DNA of 64,000 nt from Chlorops oryzae. Lineage: Eukaryota > Arthropoda > Insecta > Diptera > Chloropidae. The notes under the pieces were generated by a model, which saw only the letters and a program-made list of their open reading frames with translations, was not told where the DNA came from and ran no database searches. The DNA lies in contig CM035807.1 of assembly GCA_020466095.1 (NCBI GenBank), positions 86,124,851 through 86,188,850 on the forward strand, read 5' to 3'. The position numbers and the translations under genes are program-made. The stretch's first letter is position 1. Each line of letters starts with the position of its first letter. This document shows positions 44,408-53,814 of this stretch, piece by piece.

Positions 44408-45078
44408 CCTTTCTGCACTCTTTGGGTCAAAATGACCCAATTTCGAATTAAATTTCGTTGAATGACCGACTTCAACTTTCTGTATTGATGTAATGTTTTA
44501 TTTTATCCATAGAGATATCAAATAGATGGGATATCTTTAAAAAACAATAAAATAAATTTAGTTTTGTTTTACATAGAAGCATAAATAGGTTTTTCAAACA
44601 CATGAAGCGTTTGTGGGTCATTTTGACCCCAACTAAAATTGGTCGACAGAATGAGTAAATCTTTTTTTCCGTTTGAAAAGCATTCAATACCACAATATCG
44701 ATATTTTCGGTTGATACGCATCTCTAGTAAGTAGCTTATACGGGAACTCCCCTTTTTTGAGTACAAAATTCTTTGGGGAATCCCCGTTCACTGCAAATAG
44801 GCAAAGGCCGAACATTTTTCGCTCAGTTTGCTTTTGTAAGTGGTGTTGGAAGGAGCTGATACACTAATTGTGCTTATTGTGTACAATGACGCAGAGAGAA
44901 AAGGTTAACGAAATTTTTTATTATGTTTGCATCATTCGCAAATTTTATTTGTTTAGTTTCTTAGCGACAATGAATTGCATCAAATAATGGAAGCAGACGA
45001 CGATGACGATTTTGATGCAAGTGACGATGATGAAGACTATGCGCCTGATGATGACGATGAACTTGTGGAGTCTTATAG
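44408..45078 (+). mobile_element. piggyBac-type element, 5' end only
   Basis: CCTTTCTGCACTCTTTGGG begins directly after TTAA (44404-44407). Two palindromic GGGTCA..TGACCC motifs occur at 44426-44440 (GGGTCAAAATGACCC) and 44614-44628 (GGGTCATTTTGACCC). After a 3' splice-like site (TTTCTTAG, 44964) there is an acidic reading from the ATG at 44987 (MEADDDDDFDASDDDEDYAP), the usual start of piggyBac transposases. It breaks off at about 45078, where a different element starts. A second, unrelated piggyBac family from the one at 1-1897. Confidence 0.65.
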
Positions 45079-45740
45079 GTACATAACGTTGCCATCTATA
45101 CTGTTTTCCGCAGTATAATACTGTTTTTCAGACTCCAAAGCTGCATACTGCTTTTTTTTTCAAAATACTGTATTGAAAAAAAATTAAACTGAAATTCCTT
45201 AACGTTACAATTCTCAAATTTATTCTTCGCAATGCAAGAGAGAACAGTGGCAACTCGTGGCGAGTATAAATACATTCAAACGGCGAACAGAGAAGTATTG
45301 ATGGCAGCATGTCATATAGATTCGTCTCTTTCTTTCCTCATCGATTGCTGTCTTGTCATTATTAATTCTTGTTCAGAACGCGTTACTTCGTCTTTGATTT
45401 CCATTGTTAATTTAAAAGAATAAAAATGTCGAAATCAAGAGAAAAAACACATTCAACGTAAAACTTCGTGAAAAGTATCCTTTTCTCGTAAAAACAAAAA
45501 GTGAAAGTGATGTTTTTTGCAAAAAAAAATTTAATGGTACTTTTTCCATTGCTTCTGGTGGTAACGCAGATATTGTCCGACATATTAAAACAAAAAAACA
45601 TCAAGATGCTCAGCATGCCGCTTCTGCCAGCACATCTATAAAATCGCATTTTCAATCGGATTTGGATACACATATAGCGGCAATAGGAGTGTGGGCATAT
45701 CATGTGATAAATTCAAATGATAGTTTCAAATCCTCAGAAT
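45079..45740 (+). pseudogene. hAT-like element start with BED-type finger fragment
   Basis: GTACATAACGTTGCCATCT at 45079 looks like a hAT left end. From about 45449 the frame reads NVKLREKYPFLVKTKSESDV, FSIASGGNADIVRHIKTKKH and QHAASASTSIKSHF. This is the finger-like N-terminus seen in many hAT-derived insect proteins (GG-x-x-D-I-x-x-H-x-x-T-x-K-H). The reading ends at 45740 exactly where the duplicated possibly viral segment begins, so the element is truncated. Confidence 0.6.
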
Positions 45741-46157
45741 CCTTATTGATAGTCAGATATTTAAGAATCCATTTGATGGAGTTCAGTATTGGATGCAGCC
45801 TTATTTCTTGTCGTTAGCTAAGGATGTAATTTTCTCCGGTGTGAGTCGTGACTCTGCTAGGTTGTTGACGGTGAATTTACCGGAGATATTTTACTTTTCC
45901 CAGGTCTATTTTGACCATATTTCAATTTGTGTTGCGAATCTCCGATCCCGCATCCGTGCTAAGGACCCAACGGTTTGTGTGGTAACGAATGAGAGAATTG
46001 TTTCGCCTTGTGGTCCGATTGTTTCTTCTACTGAATTGTTTTATCATCCATGTTTCATGCCAAATTTGATGATTGGAGTTGATCATCGCCTTCGTTTTGT
46101 AAAGGTTACCTCTTCTAACATTCTTTCTTATCAGCCTCATCCGTATTGGGTACATCT
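45741..46157 (+). pseudogene. possibly viral ORF, copy 2 (fragment)
   Basis: Matches 34285-34692 with about six substitutions in 413 bp and no indel seen, so it is a recent partial duplication or a second insertion of the same sequence. The frame is open throughout. The left border is inside the hAT-like fragment and the right border is at TGTAGTGTG, the start of an LTR-like sequence. Confidence 0.85.
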
Positions 46158-46932
46158 GTAGTGTGATTAACAAAGTGTTACAAAAACCAAACATGCACAT
46201 CAACAAATGTAGCTCAACATGCACTCAATATCCACGCAGGCCAAATGCATACATAAGAACAACACGAATAAAGAATCAAGCATGCACACTCGCTTTATGT
46301 ACATTTCAAACCGCAATAAGAAACCTTTTCGTTTAAGTCGCACGCGCTCACAATATGCGTTATGTTGTTGTTGTACTAATTCCATAGTTTATTCGAGTTC
46401 AAGGCTGAACGCCGACAAGTGCTAAATGTGCATTTGGAAAGTGCAATGAATGGCTTGGATATTGGGAGACATTTGAGATCTTCGATTTTGTATCATATTT
46501 AATTTGCCTTTATCAGTTGTCACAATAATAAAATATTTAAGTTATGATTGCAACAGCATTTTAAGTCTTAAGAATTGAACTGTAAAATAGTATAAATGTG
46601 GGATGGCAACCCTTTTACTTTAAACTATCGATATCGATATATTCTAGCGGACAGAAGAACGAACGATACATAGACAAGAGTCAGTCGACAAGCTGCCGCG
46701 GAACGAAATAGTTGATTAAGATGCAAGCGTAAAAAACGAAACTCGGTTAATACAAAAAACTCTGTAAATATGTTGTAAATACTGTACATACTTAAAATTT
46801 AATAAAACTAAATAAAACGACATATTTTAACAATTAAAAGCTTCAATCCCACATAAATACCTTTCAATTTTCAATAAAGAGGCAGTCAGATTTTAGACAC
46901 AGAAAAAGAATATTCTGTTTAATTCTATTTCA
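46158..46932 (+). mobile_element. LTR-like sequence 1 (solo LTR candidate)
   Basis: Starts TGTAGTGTG and ends TTCTATTTCA (TG...CA). It contains a TATA-like AGTATAAATGTGG at 46588 and AATAAAACTAAATAAAACG near 46800 as a polyadenylation region. A diverged relative lies at 47643-48170. No primer-binding site or coding region follows; a non-LTR endonuclease fragment begins at once. Calling it an LTR is inference from these features. Confidence 0.5.
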
Positions 46933-46933
46933 G

Positions 46934-47640
46934 GTGTGCTGTGATGCCAATGCGCATCACACAGTCTGGGGCAGCACGGACATAAACGAGAGAGGTGAGT
47001 CACTACTCGATTTTATTACTACAAACAATTTGTGCATAGTAAATAGGGGTAATGATTCCACTTTTGTAAATGCAATAAGAGGGGAGGTACTAGATCTTAC
47101 CCTTGCAAGCTGCTTTACAGCAAATAGTGTTTGGAACTGGAGAGTACTCGATGAGGTCTCTCTGTCAGATCACCGGTATATTCGGTTTGACTTGACGGGA
47201 GGCATGGAGGCATCATTCACAGTTAGGAATCCTAAAAAAAACCAACTGGTCGAGGTTTAAATTCTCCCTAGAGTAGGGCAATGAGTGCCTTAGTGAGAAT
47301 ATTATTAACTCTCAAGCATTAGACCTTGAGGTTAAAAAACTAACCGAAAACATTAAAAACGCGTTTGAACAAAGTTGTGATCCAGTGACCAGAAGAAGGT
47401 CAAGAAACGTTCCCTGGTGGAGTGGGGAACTGGACGAACTAAGAACAAAGGCACGCCGACTCTTTAACAAGGCTAAGTCTAACGGAGACTGGGCGACGTA
47501 TAAAAGTGCCCTTACAGCCTACAATAAAGAGTTAAGGATTTCGAAAAGAGTGACATGGAGGAAGTTTTGTGAGGAGATAGAGACGCTCCCTGCAGTAACA
47601 AGACTCCAAAATGTAGCATATGTACTTATATCGACATATT
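46934..47640 (+). pseudogene. non-LTR endonuclease fragment (I/LOA-like)
   Basis: Apurinic-type endonuclease, C-terminal half, then linker. Blocks are CDANAHHTVWGSTDINERGE, LDLTLASCF and SLSDHRYIRFDL. After an extra A in a run near 47235 and a TAG at about 47273, the linker reading continues with PWWSGELDELRTKARRLF and EIETLPAVTRLQNV. The catalytic Asp and SDH motifs of the endonuclease are visible. The reverse transcriptase is absent. It may be the same family as the RNase H remnant at 18969. Confidence 0.75.
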
Positions 47641-47642
47641 GA

Positions 47643-48170
47643 CAATGAGCTAAATATACAGATCAACCAAAAGCCATTCAACGTACATACAATTTAAAGG
47701 CAAGCCAAATGAACACAAAAAGAAGTAAAGAATTAAATGCAATAAAGAACATGAAAACCCATGCTCAAGCCGCACAAGCAAAAGCGTCATCCGACACCTC
47801 TTTCGGTCTCGCTGGCCAAGTGCATTCAAAGTGCATTCACTTTCTATTCGGTTTATGTGATTTCGGGCTCACTGCCCAAGTGCATTCAAATATGTACAGT
47901 TTAAATGAGTTCAAGGCTAAACTCCATCAAATGCTTATTAAACGAATTTCGGCCGGTAATTTGAGAAGTTCGATTTTGTTTCATATTTCAGATTGCTTCG
48001 TCAATTGTCGATATAAAAAAATATAAGAATTTATGATTATAAAAGCATTTTAGTCTTAAGAAAATTAGTATAAATACTGATGAATTTTTCAAATAAAGTC
48101 AGTCAGATTTTGACCACAAATGAAAAACATTTCATTTTCATTTCAAGTATATTTCAACCCAAAGACGGCT
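47643..48170 (+). repeat. LTR-like sequence 2
   Basis: Shares with LTR-like sequence 1 the order GTTCAAGGCT, GAGAAGTTCGATTTTG, ATTTATGATTATAAAAGCAT, TTAGTCTTAAG, AGTATAAAT, CAATAAAG.CAGTCAGATTTT and a TTTCATTTCA end. It contains an internal direct repeat, GTGCATTCAAA, at about 47820, 47832 and 47881. More diverged than a retrotransposon's own pair of LTRs would be. Confidence 0.55.
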
Positions 48171-48560
48171 TCTCCACTCCATCTGCAGAAAACCAAGGTA
48201 CGTTAGCCCTTAATTGTCCCTGACATTAACAGCAGGATCAGCACTTTTTCGCTATAAAAACGGAGCAGCGTCCACTGGAAAGGCAGACTGGTTTTGATGT
48301 CTCCACTCTAACGTGCGTACCCACTCAGAGGCCACGGCGACTAGAGATTAAATCCAAAGTGTAAACTTGTGCCAGAGAAAGGATTTTGTTCAATAAAACT
48401 AAAGGATAAACTTTAACCCTTTGTTTGTTCATTTTTATAAAGGGATACTATAGGGACTATTATACGCTCGACACTGTCTGAGCGCTTGGTACCCTGTATC
48501 TCGGCAAATAGAAATATAGATGCGATTATACGCTCGACTCAGTCTGAGCGCTTTGCAACC
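48171..48560 (+). repeat. LTR-leader-like sequence with a ~65-bp tandem pair
   Basis: TCCATCTGCAGAAAACCAAG then GTACGT at 48180, a TATA-like GCTATAAAAACGG at 48250, and AATAAAACTAAAGG at 48393. ATTATACGCTCGAC followed by TCTGAGCGCTT occurs at about 48460 and again at about 48525. Confidence 0.5.
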
Positions 48561-48760
48561 TGTATCCTAACAGGGTGATCAAAGCGTGCCATCCCCTCCC
48601 AGAAAAATTAAAACGGTCCAATATAAAGTAGAGAAAATTTTAATTGTTAAATAAACATGGCGCGATCAAGTAGAATACTAAATCGATCAAGTTTAACCGT
48701 CACGCGAAAGTTCGTTTAAGATAAAATACAAAAGTCGATCTCGGGCCGCTGGGGTGATCA
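48561..48760. repeat. satellite monomer, right outlier
   Basis: GGGTGATCAAAGCGTGCCAT, GGCGCGATCAAGTAGAATA, TCAAGTTTAACCGTCACGCG and GTTCGTTTAAGATAAAATAC are one monomer of the array at 42855-44403, 4 kb away from it. Confidence 0.85.
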
Positions 48761-48814
48761 AAAAGTACCTATCTATGGCTATTGATGGCCACATCACTTA
48801 ATTGGCCCAGATAT

Positions 48815-48914
48815 NNNNNNNNNNNNNNNNNNNNNNNNNNNNNNNNNNNNNNNNNNNNNNNNNNNNNNNNNNNNNNNNNNNNNNNNNNNNNNNNNNNNNN
48901 NNNNNNNNNNNNNN
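48815..48914. other. assembly gap (100 N)
   Basis: Exactly 100 N, a scaffold spacer of unknown true length, placed just after the outlying satellite monomer. This suggests the assembler failed on more satellite here. Confidence 0.99.
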
Positions 48915-49574
48915 CCAAAAGCAGATCACCGCAAAATGGCAGGAAGCCTGCCTTAAAACACGAGGCTATTGTATTCCACGTTGAGACGCTCCGAAACTTT
49001 AAAGGAAAATGGCGTTAATTTTTTCTTTGCTTCAAAATTCGCAGAAATCAAAAATAAGCAGAATGACGCGCACATATTTGCCCGCTGTCAATGTTGTTTA
49101 AGTTGATTTTCTTTTATCTTGCGCTAATAACGCAACCCGAGCCGCACTATCAACGTTCGTTTTTAATAATAAAATATTTATTGTTAATTAATTCGTATAG
49201 CGTTTATATGACTGCCGACCAGTGGCGTAGGTAGGATTTTGAAAAAAAGGGGGGGAAGGGGTTACAAATAGTAATAAGTTTTGAAAAACTCAATAAAAAC
49301 TCAAACTAAAATAAGATACATTATGTCAAATTTCATTGTATCAAACAATGATGTTGGCATTTCATACCGGTTGAACCACATTTTAAATCGTAAATTGAAC
49401 TTTAATGAACAGACCGCTTCTTAAATTAGTCTTAGGTTTGTGACTATGTAAATGCACTAGGGATGATCAAAAGCTATCGATGTTCATTTAACGTTGCCAC
49501 ATTCGTTGTATTTATCTGAAATTGGCTATTTTTATAGAAATGGTTTTAGATTTTTCGCAGCATTTATACTGATT
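48915..49574. other. non-coding stretch
   Basis: CAGTGGCGTAGGTAGGATTT at 49221 is a hAT-type terminus (compare 11771), but no partner end was found before the Jockey-type insertion. Nothing else to name. Confidence 0.35.
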
Positions 49575-49901
49575 TGAAACCAAACATTTTTTTTTTTTTT
49601 TTTTTTTTAAACGTTTTATTATTTATTGTATCACTCCTGTAAAGTAGGAGTCTAGCAATAAGTTTCAAAATCTTACACCTAGTTTAACAAAACTACAGAT
49701 CACAAAGCATTTCCTTAATTTCGAAAGTTTATGAGTCGCAAGTTTTTATCAATAGCGGGCCTCAGGTAACGTTAACTAGGCTTAACTGATGTGTGAAGGA
49801 GCACGCGAAATATTTCCGGTGTTTTCCTCTAGGGTAAACGATTTAAGCAGCTAGGAGAGCTGATTTGTTACAACCGCATATATGCATACAGGAAGCGCGT
49901 A

Positions 49902-50135
49902 GCTGTTTTGACGTTGATTGCATGGAGAAATGCATTGGGTGCTAGGAGCACCCGCCGAGATACCGATAAGCTAAAAGAGCTGTTTTGACGTTGGATTGCA
50001 TGGAGAAATGCATTGGGTACTAGGAGCACCCGCCGAGATACCGATAAGCTAAAAGAGCTGTTTTGGCGTGGATTGCATGGAGAAATGCATTGGGTACTAG
50101 GAGCACCCACCGAGATACCGATCAGCTGTTTTGAC
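49902..50135. repeat. minisatellite, three copies of a 77-78 bp unit
   Basis: GCTGTTTTGACGTTGATTGC starts at 49902, 49979, 50057 and partly 50125. Each unit has GCATGGAGAAATGCATTGGG and GAGCACCCGCCGAGATACCG. The unit is close to a multiple of three and keeps an 80-codon minus-strand frame open, but it lies after the reverse transcriptase stop, in the element's 3' region. Confidence 0.9.
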
Positions 50136-51063
50136 GGACGTGCATGGAATGCACCAAGAAACGCGTGTCGATCTGCTAGGGAAGCAGAGTTGATGGATGT
50201 GCATGGAAAGCTCCTGCTGTAGAAGAATGATTTGAAATCGCTGGTCGATCATTCCTTTTTAATCTCGAAGAGTTCGATATGTTCGACAGTCCACGCGCAA
50301 GTGGATTTACATGAGTTCGCAATTTATTAAAATACTTTTCTTTGATTTTGGTGAACTCAGCTTTGACCAGTTCAACGTTTAACTCTCTATGAATCCGTTC
50401 ATTTGAGATAAACCAAGGAGCTCCCGTTATAGTCCTTAGTATTTTGGACTGCGCTCTTTGCAGGATTTCTATATTCGAAGCGCTTGCATTCCCGTACAAT
50501 TGTAACCCGTACATCCATATTGGTTTTATAACTTGATTGTACAGGAGGATCTTATACTCAAGTTTTAGAGGAGAACGGCTATTTATTAACCAGTGCAGGC
50601 TTATGGCTTTAAGTTTCATTTGGGTTCTCTTGGCTTCAATATGCTTACGCCATGTCAATCTTTTGTCCAAATGAATACCGAGATATGTGATATCTTCGCA
50701 TTGTGGGATGCGTACGTTATTGAGAAAAATGTCCGGAGAAGCTTTTCTATTGAGCGTGAAAGTAATATGTTGGCATTTGATCTCGTTTATTTTGATACGC
50801 CATTTAGAAAGCCAATTTTGTATTTTGTTGAGATGATCTTGCAGTGTAGAAGTTGCAACACTAATGTCCTTGTGCCGACTAAGGACCGCTGTGTCATCAG
50901 CAAATGTTGAAATCACGATTCGATCGTTATAAGGAATATCTGCTGTGTATACTAGATAAAGAAAAGGCCCAACAACACTCCCTTGGGGTACTCCTGCATT
51001 GATTTCAAAACTTTTTGTAATGTACGAGTTATGTTTTACTTGGAACGTTCTATGTTTTAAATA

Positions 51064-52353
51064 TTAGGTGTAGTAAAAAGAAATCCATTATTTTTCCAAT
51101 AGATGGCGTTATTTATCTGCATCTCGCGTTGTTATAAGTCCGATCGTGTTCCGCTAGGGGGCATTAGAAAGATGACAGTTCCTACTAAAAAGGCTTTTAT
51201 GACACTTTTTTGATTGATTGATTCAGTTTTGTTTGAGAGCTTGTCAAAGATGGACATCAGCAAAGAGAAAATTCGCTACATTTTACAGTTTTTCTTAGAT
51301 AAGGGAGAAAACGCAAGCCAGGCGGCTGAAAATGTGAATAGCGTTTATGGACCTGATACTGTAACAGCTAATCATGCGCAATTTTGGTTTCGTCAATTCC
51401 GTTCCGGTAACTTCGATGTCAAGGATGCACCACGCACTGGAAGGCCAATTGTCGAAAATGTCGATAAAATCATGGAAATTATCGAGTCCGACCATCATGT
51501 TAGCACTGTTTCGATTGCAAAAGAGCTAAAGATTGCACAAAAAAACCGTTTGGAACCATTTGAATAAGGCTGGATACACAAAGAAGCTCGATGTATGGGT
51601 GCCACACGAGTTAACGCAAAAAAACCTCATAGACCGAATTTTCATCTGCGAATCGCTGCTGAACCGCAACAAAATCGACCCATTTCTGAAGCGGTTGGTG
51701 ACTGGTGATGAAAAGTGGGTCACTTACGACAACGTCAAGCGAAAACGGTTGTGGTCGAAACACGGTGAACCGGCGGAAACGGTGGCCAAGCCAGGATTGA
51801 CGGCCAGGAAGGTTTTGCTGTGTGTTTGGTGGGATTGGCAGGGAATTATCTACTATGAGCTGCTCCCATACGGCAAAACTCTTAACTCGGAACTCTACTG
51901 TCAACAATTGGACCGTCTGAAGGAAGCAATCGCCCATAAGCGGCCAGCTTTGGCCAATAGGAGAGGAATTGTGTTCCATCAGGACAACGCCAGGCCACAC
52001 ACATCGATAGTGACTCGCCAGAAGCTCCGGGAGTTTAGTTGGGAGGTTCTTCTGCATCCACCTTATAGTCCGGACCTGGCACCAAGTGATTACCATCTGT
52101 TCCTGTCCATGGCGAACAATTTTGCTGGTGAAACATTCGCTTCAAGAGAGGCTTCTGAAATTCGACTGTCTCAATTTTTTGCTAATAGGAACGAGGGCTT
52201 CTATGAGAGAGGCATAATGAAATTACCTTTAAAATGGCAACAAGTTATCGAACAAAACGGCGCATATTTGACCTAAATCGGGTCATTCTAACTATCTTAA
52301 ATAAAGCCCTCAATTTAATGCAAAAATAATGGATTTCTTTTTACTACACCTAA
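51064..52353. mobile_element. mariner element, copy 2
   Basis: Inverted ends TTAGGTGTAGTAAAAAGAAA (51064) and TTTCTTTTTACTACACCTAA (52353), flanked by TA (51062-51063 and 52354-52355). It is 1290 bp, nearly identical to copy 1, and inserted in the reverse transcriptase of the Jockey-type element. Confidence 0.96.
51250..52276 (+). pseudogene. mariner transposase, one frameshift
   Basis: Same protein as copy 1. Reading from the ATG at 51250, an extra A in the run at about 51538-51545 (seven A instead of six) shifts the frame at residue 98, and a stop follows at 51567. The second frame is open from there to the TAA at 52276 and holds all three catalytic Asp blocks (VTGDEKW, FHQDN, LAPSDYHLF). 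The codon that is TGA in copy 1 is TGG here. The coding region is exactly one base longer than that of copy 1. Confidence 0.93.
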
Positions 52354-52508
52354 TATGACTCAAAGATCGCGTGAAAATTAACGGGAAGTAGTTTTCTGAT
52401 TTTGTACAACAATCCATCGTGCCAGACTTTGTCGAATGCTTGCTGCACATCTATGAATACTGCAGAGCAATACTCCCGATTTTCATAGGCAATCCTGAAA
52501 CCAAACAT

Positions 52509-53137
52509 AAATAAATTCATCCAAAACTAGACCTAGACTGATGTTGAGGTTTGTTTATCGTCTGGCAGCAGGTTTAATTGAAAACGAACTGAAGCATTGA
52601 AAATGAATGTATTCCACTCAGGTTAACATAAACCTACGGCAGGATTTCCATTGCCAATGTGGATAAATTAGTTCTTAATCATTTTTGAATCAGTTCATTA
52701 TATTGCACGTTTCATATGTAGTTTCTTGAGAAGCGTACTAAGGGGTAATTAGTAAGAAAAACTTTTTTATGATTTTAAAATACATAAATGTAAAAATATT
52801 TGATAAGAGGTTGGTATTTTGGTCATAAGTTTTTTGTTGTTGTTATTTTAGCTTTTTCGTTTTTTATATTTTCCGATAAAAAAAAAAACTCATGGCAGCG
52901 CTGTGTTCGCTTAAATGTAATGCTCGAATTCGTCATCGATTATTCGCAAGCATAGATCTAAAGGGGCACCCTTGTGCAGGGTACACATGGGCACATGGTG
53001 ACGCAAACATATATGATTCTAAACAACTCACACTCAACAATCGTGGTTTTTACTTCGTGCATATACACCGAATTTAAAACACATTCATTCCTTCACATTT
53101 TATGAGGCAAAGGGGGGGGATATATCCATATATCCAT
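52509..53137. other. non-coding stretch
   Basis: The frame at 52892-53077 follows an A-run but has no recognised motif. No other feature. Confidence 0.35.
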
Positions 53138-53485
53138 TGTGATAAGTTTGAAAAGGACCCTATTTAGGTATAGTCGAATAATAGAAACAACCGGATTGAG
53201 CTGTGTTCAGACGGCAACTGAAGTCACTCTTTATTTAATATATTTCGAAGACTTAAAGTTTACTTAATTAAAGAGAGGAAATTGTCTTTGACACCTAGCA
53301 CTTACTTCTTCTGTTTACATATTATTCTTTAAACAAAATGCTAAGTGCGGTGGTCACAGAAACGAGCCGTTGACAAGAAGCATTAAAACGGTAATTGCGC
53401 TTGATACTTCGTCAGCATATTTTTGCACTTAAAGCTTTGCTCACAATTTGAGCTACTGTTAAGCATCGCCTCTGCGGCCACTACA
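53138..53485 (-). repeat. Gypsy 3' LTR
   Basis: On the minus strand it starts TGTAGTGGCCGCAGAGG and ends CTTATCACA. It aligns with 63116-63434 over most of its length; this copy has about 29 extra bp near its low-coordinate end (AGGACCCTATTTAGG...). Confidence 0.9.
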
Positions 53486-53500
53486 CCTTCCCCTTTTCGA
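53486..53500 (-). promoter_or_regulatory. polypurine tract
   Basis: AAAAGGGGAAGG on the minus strand, directly upstream of the 3' LTR. It is the expected primer site for plus-strand DNA synthesis. Confidence 0.8.
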
Positions 53501-53814
53501 AATGATCCTGTTAATAATACACCTTCGACAGGATCATTTGCTTTTTATTCGAGCCGTAATATTAAATTAATATTATTAATCAATCAACAAAAGGTATTTG
53601 AAGTTTTAGCTCTATTTACGTTTTAAAAGAAAAAGTTTAATTATAAATTAATTTTTTTTTTGTGTATATAAACATATACATATATATGTATATTTTAAAT
53701 TTTTTTTAAATTTTTTTATTTTTTTATTTAATTTTTATTTTTTATTTTTAACGAATTTAATCAGAATGGCCATCTCTTACAGTAATTCTTAACTTGGAGC
53801 TTAATTACTAATTA

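Larger units (their letters stand above)
50176..52480 (-). pseudogene. Jockey-type reverse transcriptase, C-terminal half, split by mariner
   Basis: Reading on the minus strand, the part at 52480-52356 has FIDVQQAFDKVWHDGLL, the first catalytic Asp of the reverse transcriptase. After the mariner, 51060-50176 has NAGVPQGSVVGPFLY and STFADDTAVL (the F-A-D-D box). It then has YLGIHLDKRLTW and a C-terminal thumb region with QRAQSKILRTITGAPWF, ending at a stop at 50176. The frame is otherwise clean. The N-terminal endonuclease and ORF1 are lost by 5' truncation. Confidence 0.9.
49588..52495 (-). mobile_element. Jockey-type non-LTR element, 5'-truncated
   Basis: The 3' end is a poly(A) of about 21 (read as T at 49588-49608). 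The 13 bp TGAAACCAAACAT is duplicated exactly at 49575-49587 and 52496-52508. Target-primed insertion with a poly(A) tail and variable-length duplication defines a non-LTR insertion. About 1.6 kb of the element remains, after subtracting the mariner at 51064-52353 that landed inside it. Confidence 0.93.

Noticed and set aside
48782..49018. ORFs running through the N gap
   Set aside because: The frame is artificial because it crosses 100 unknown bases.
49221..49240. hAT-like terminus CAGTGGCGTAGG
   Set aside because: No partner end seen before the Jockey-type insertion, so not called as an element.
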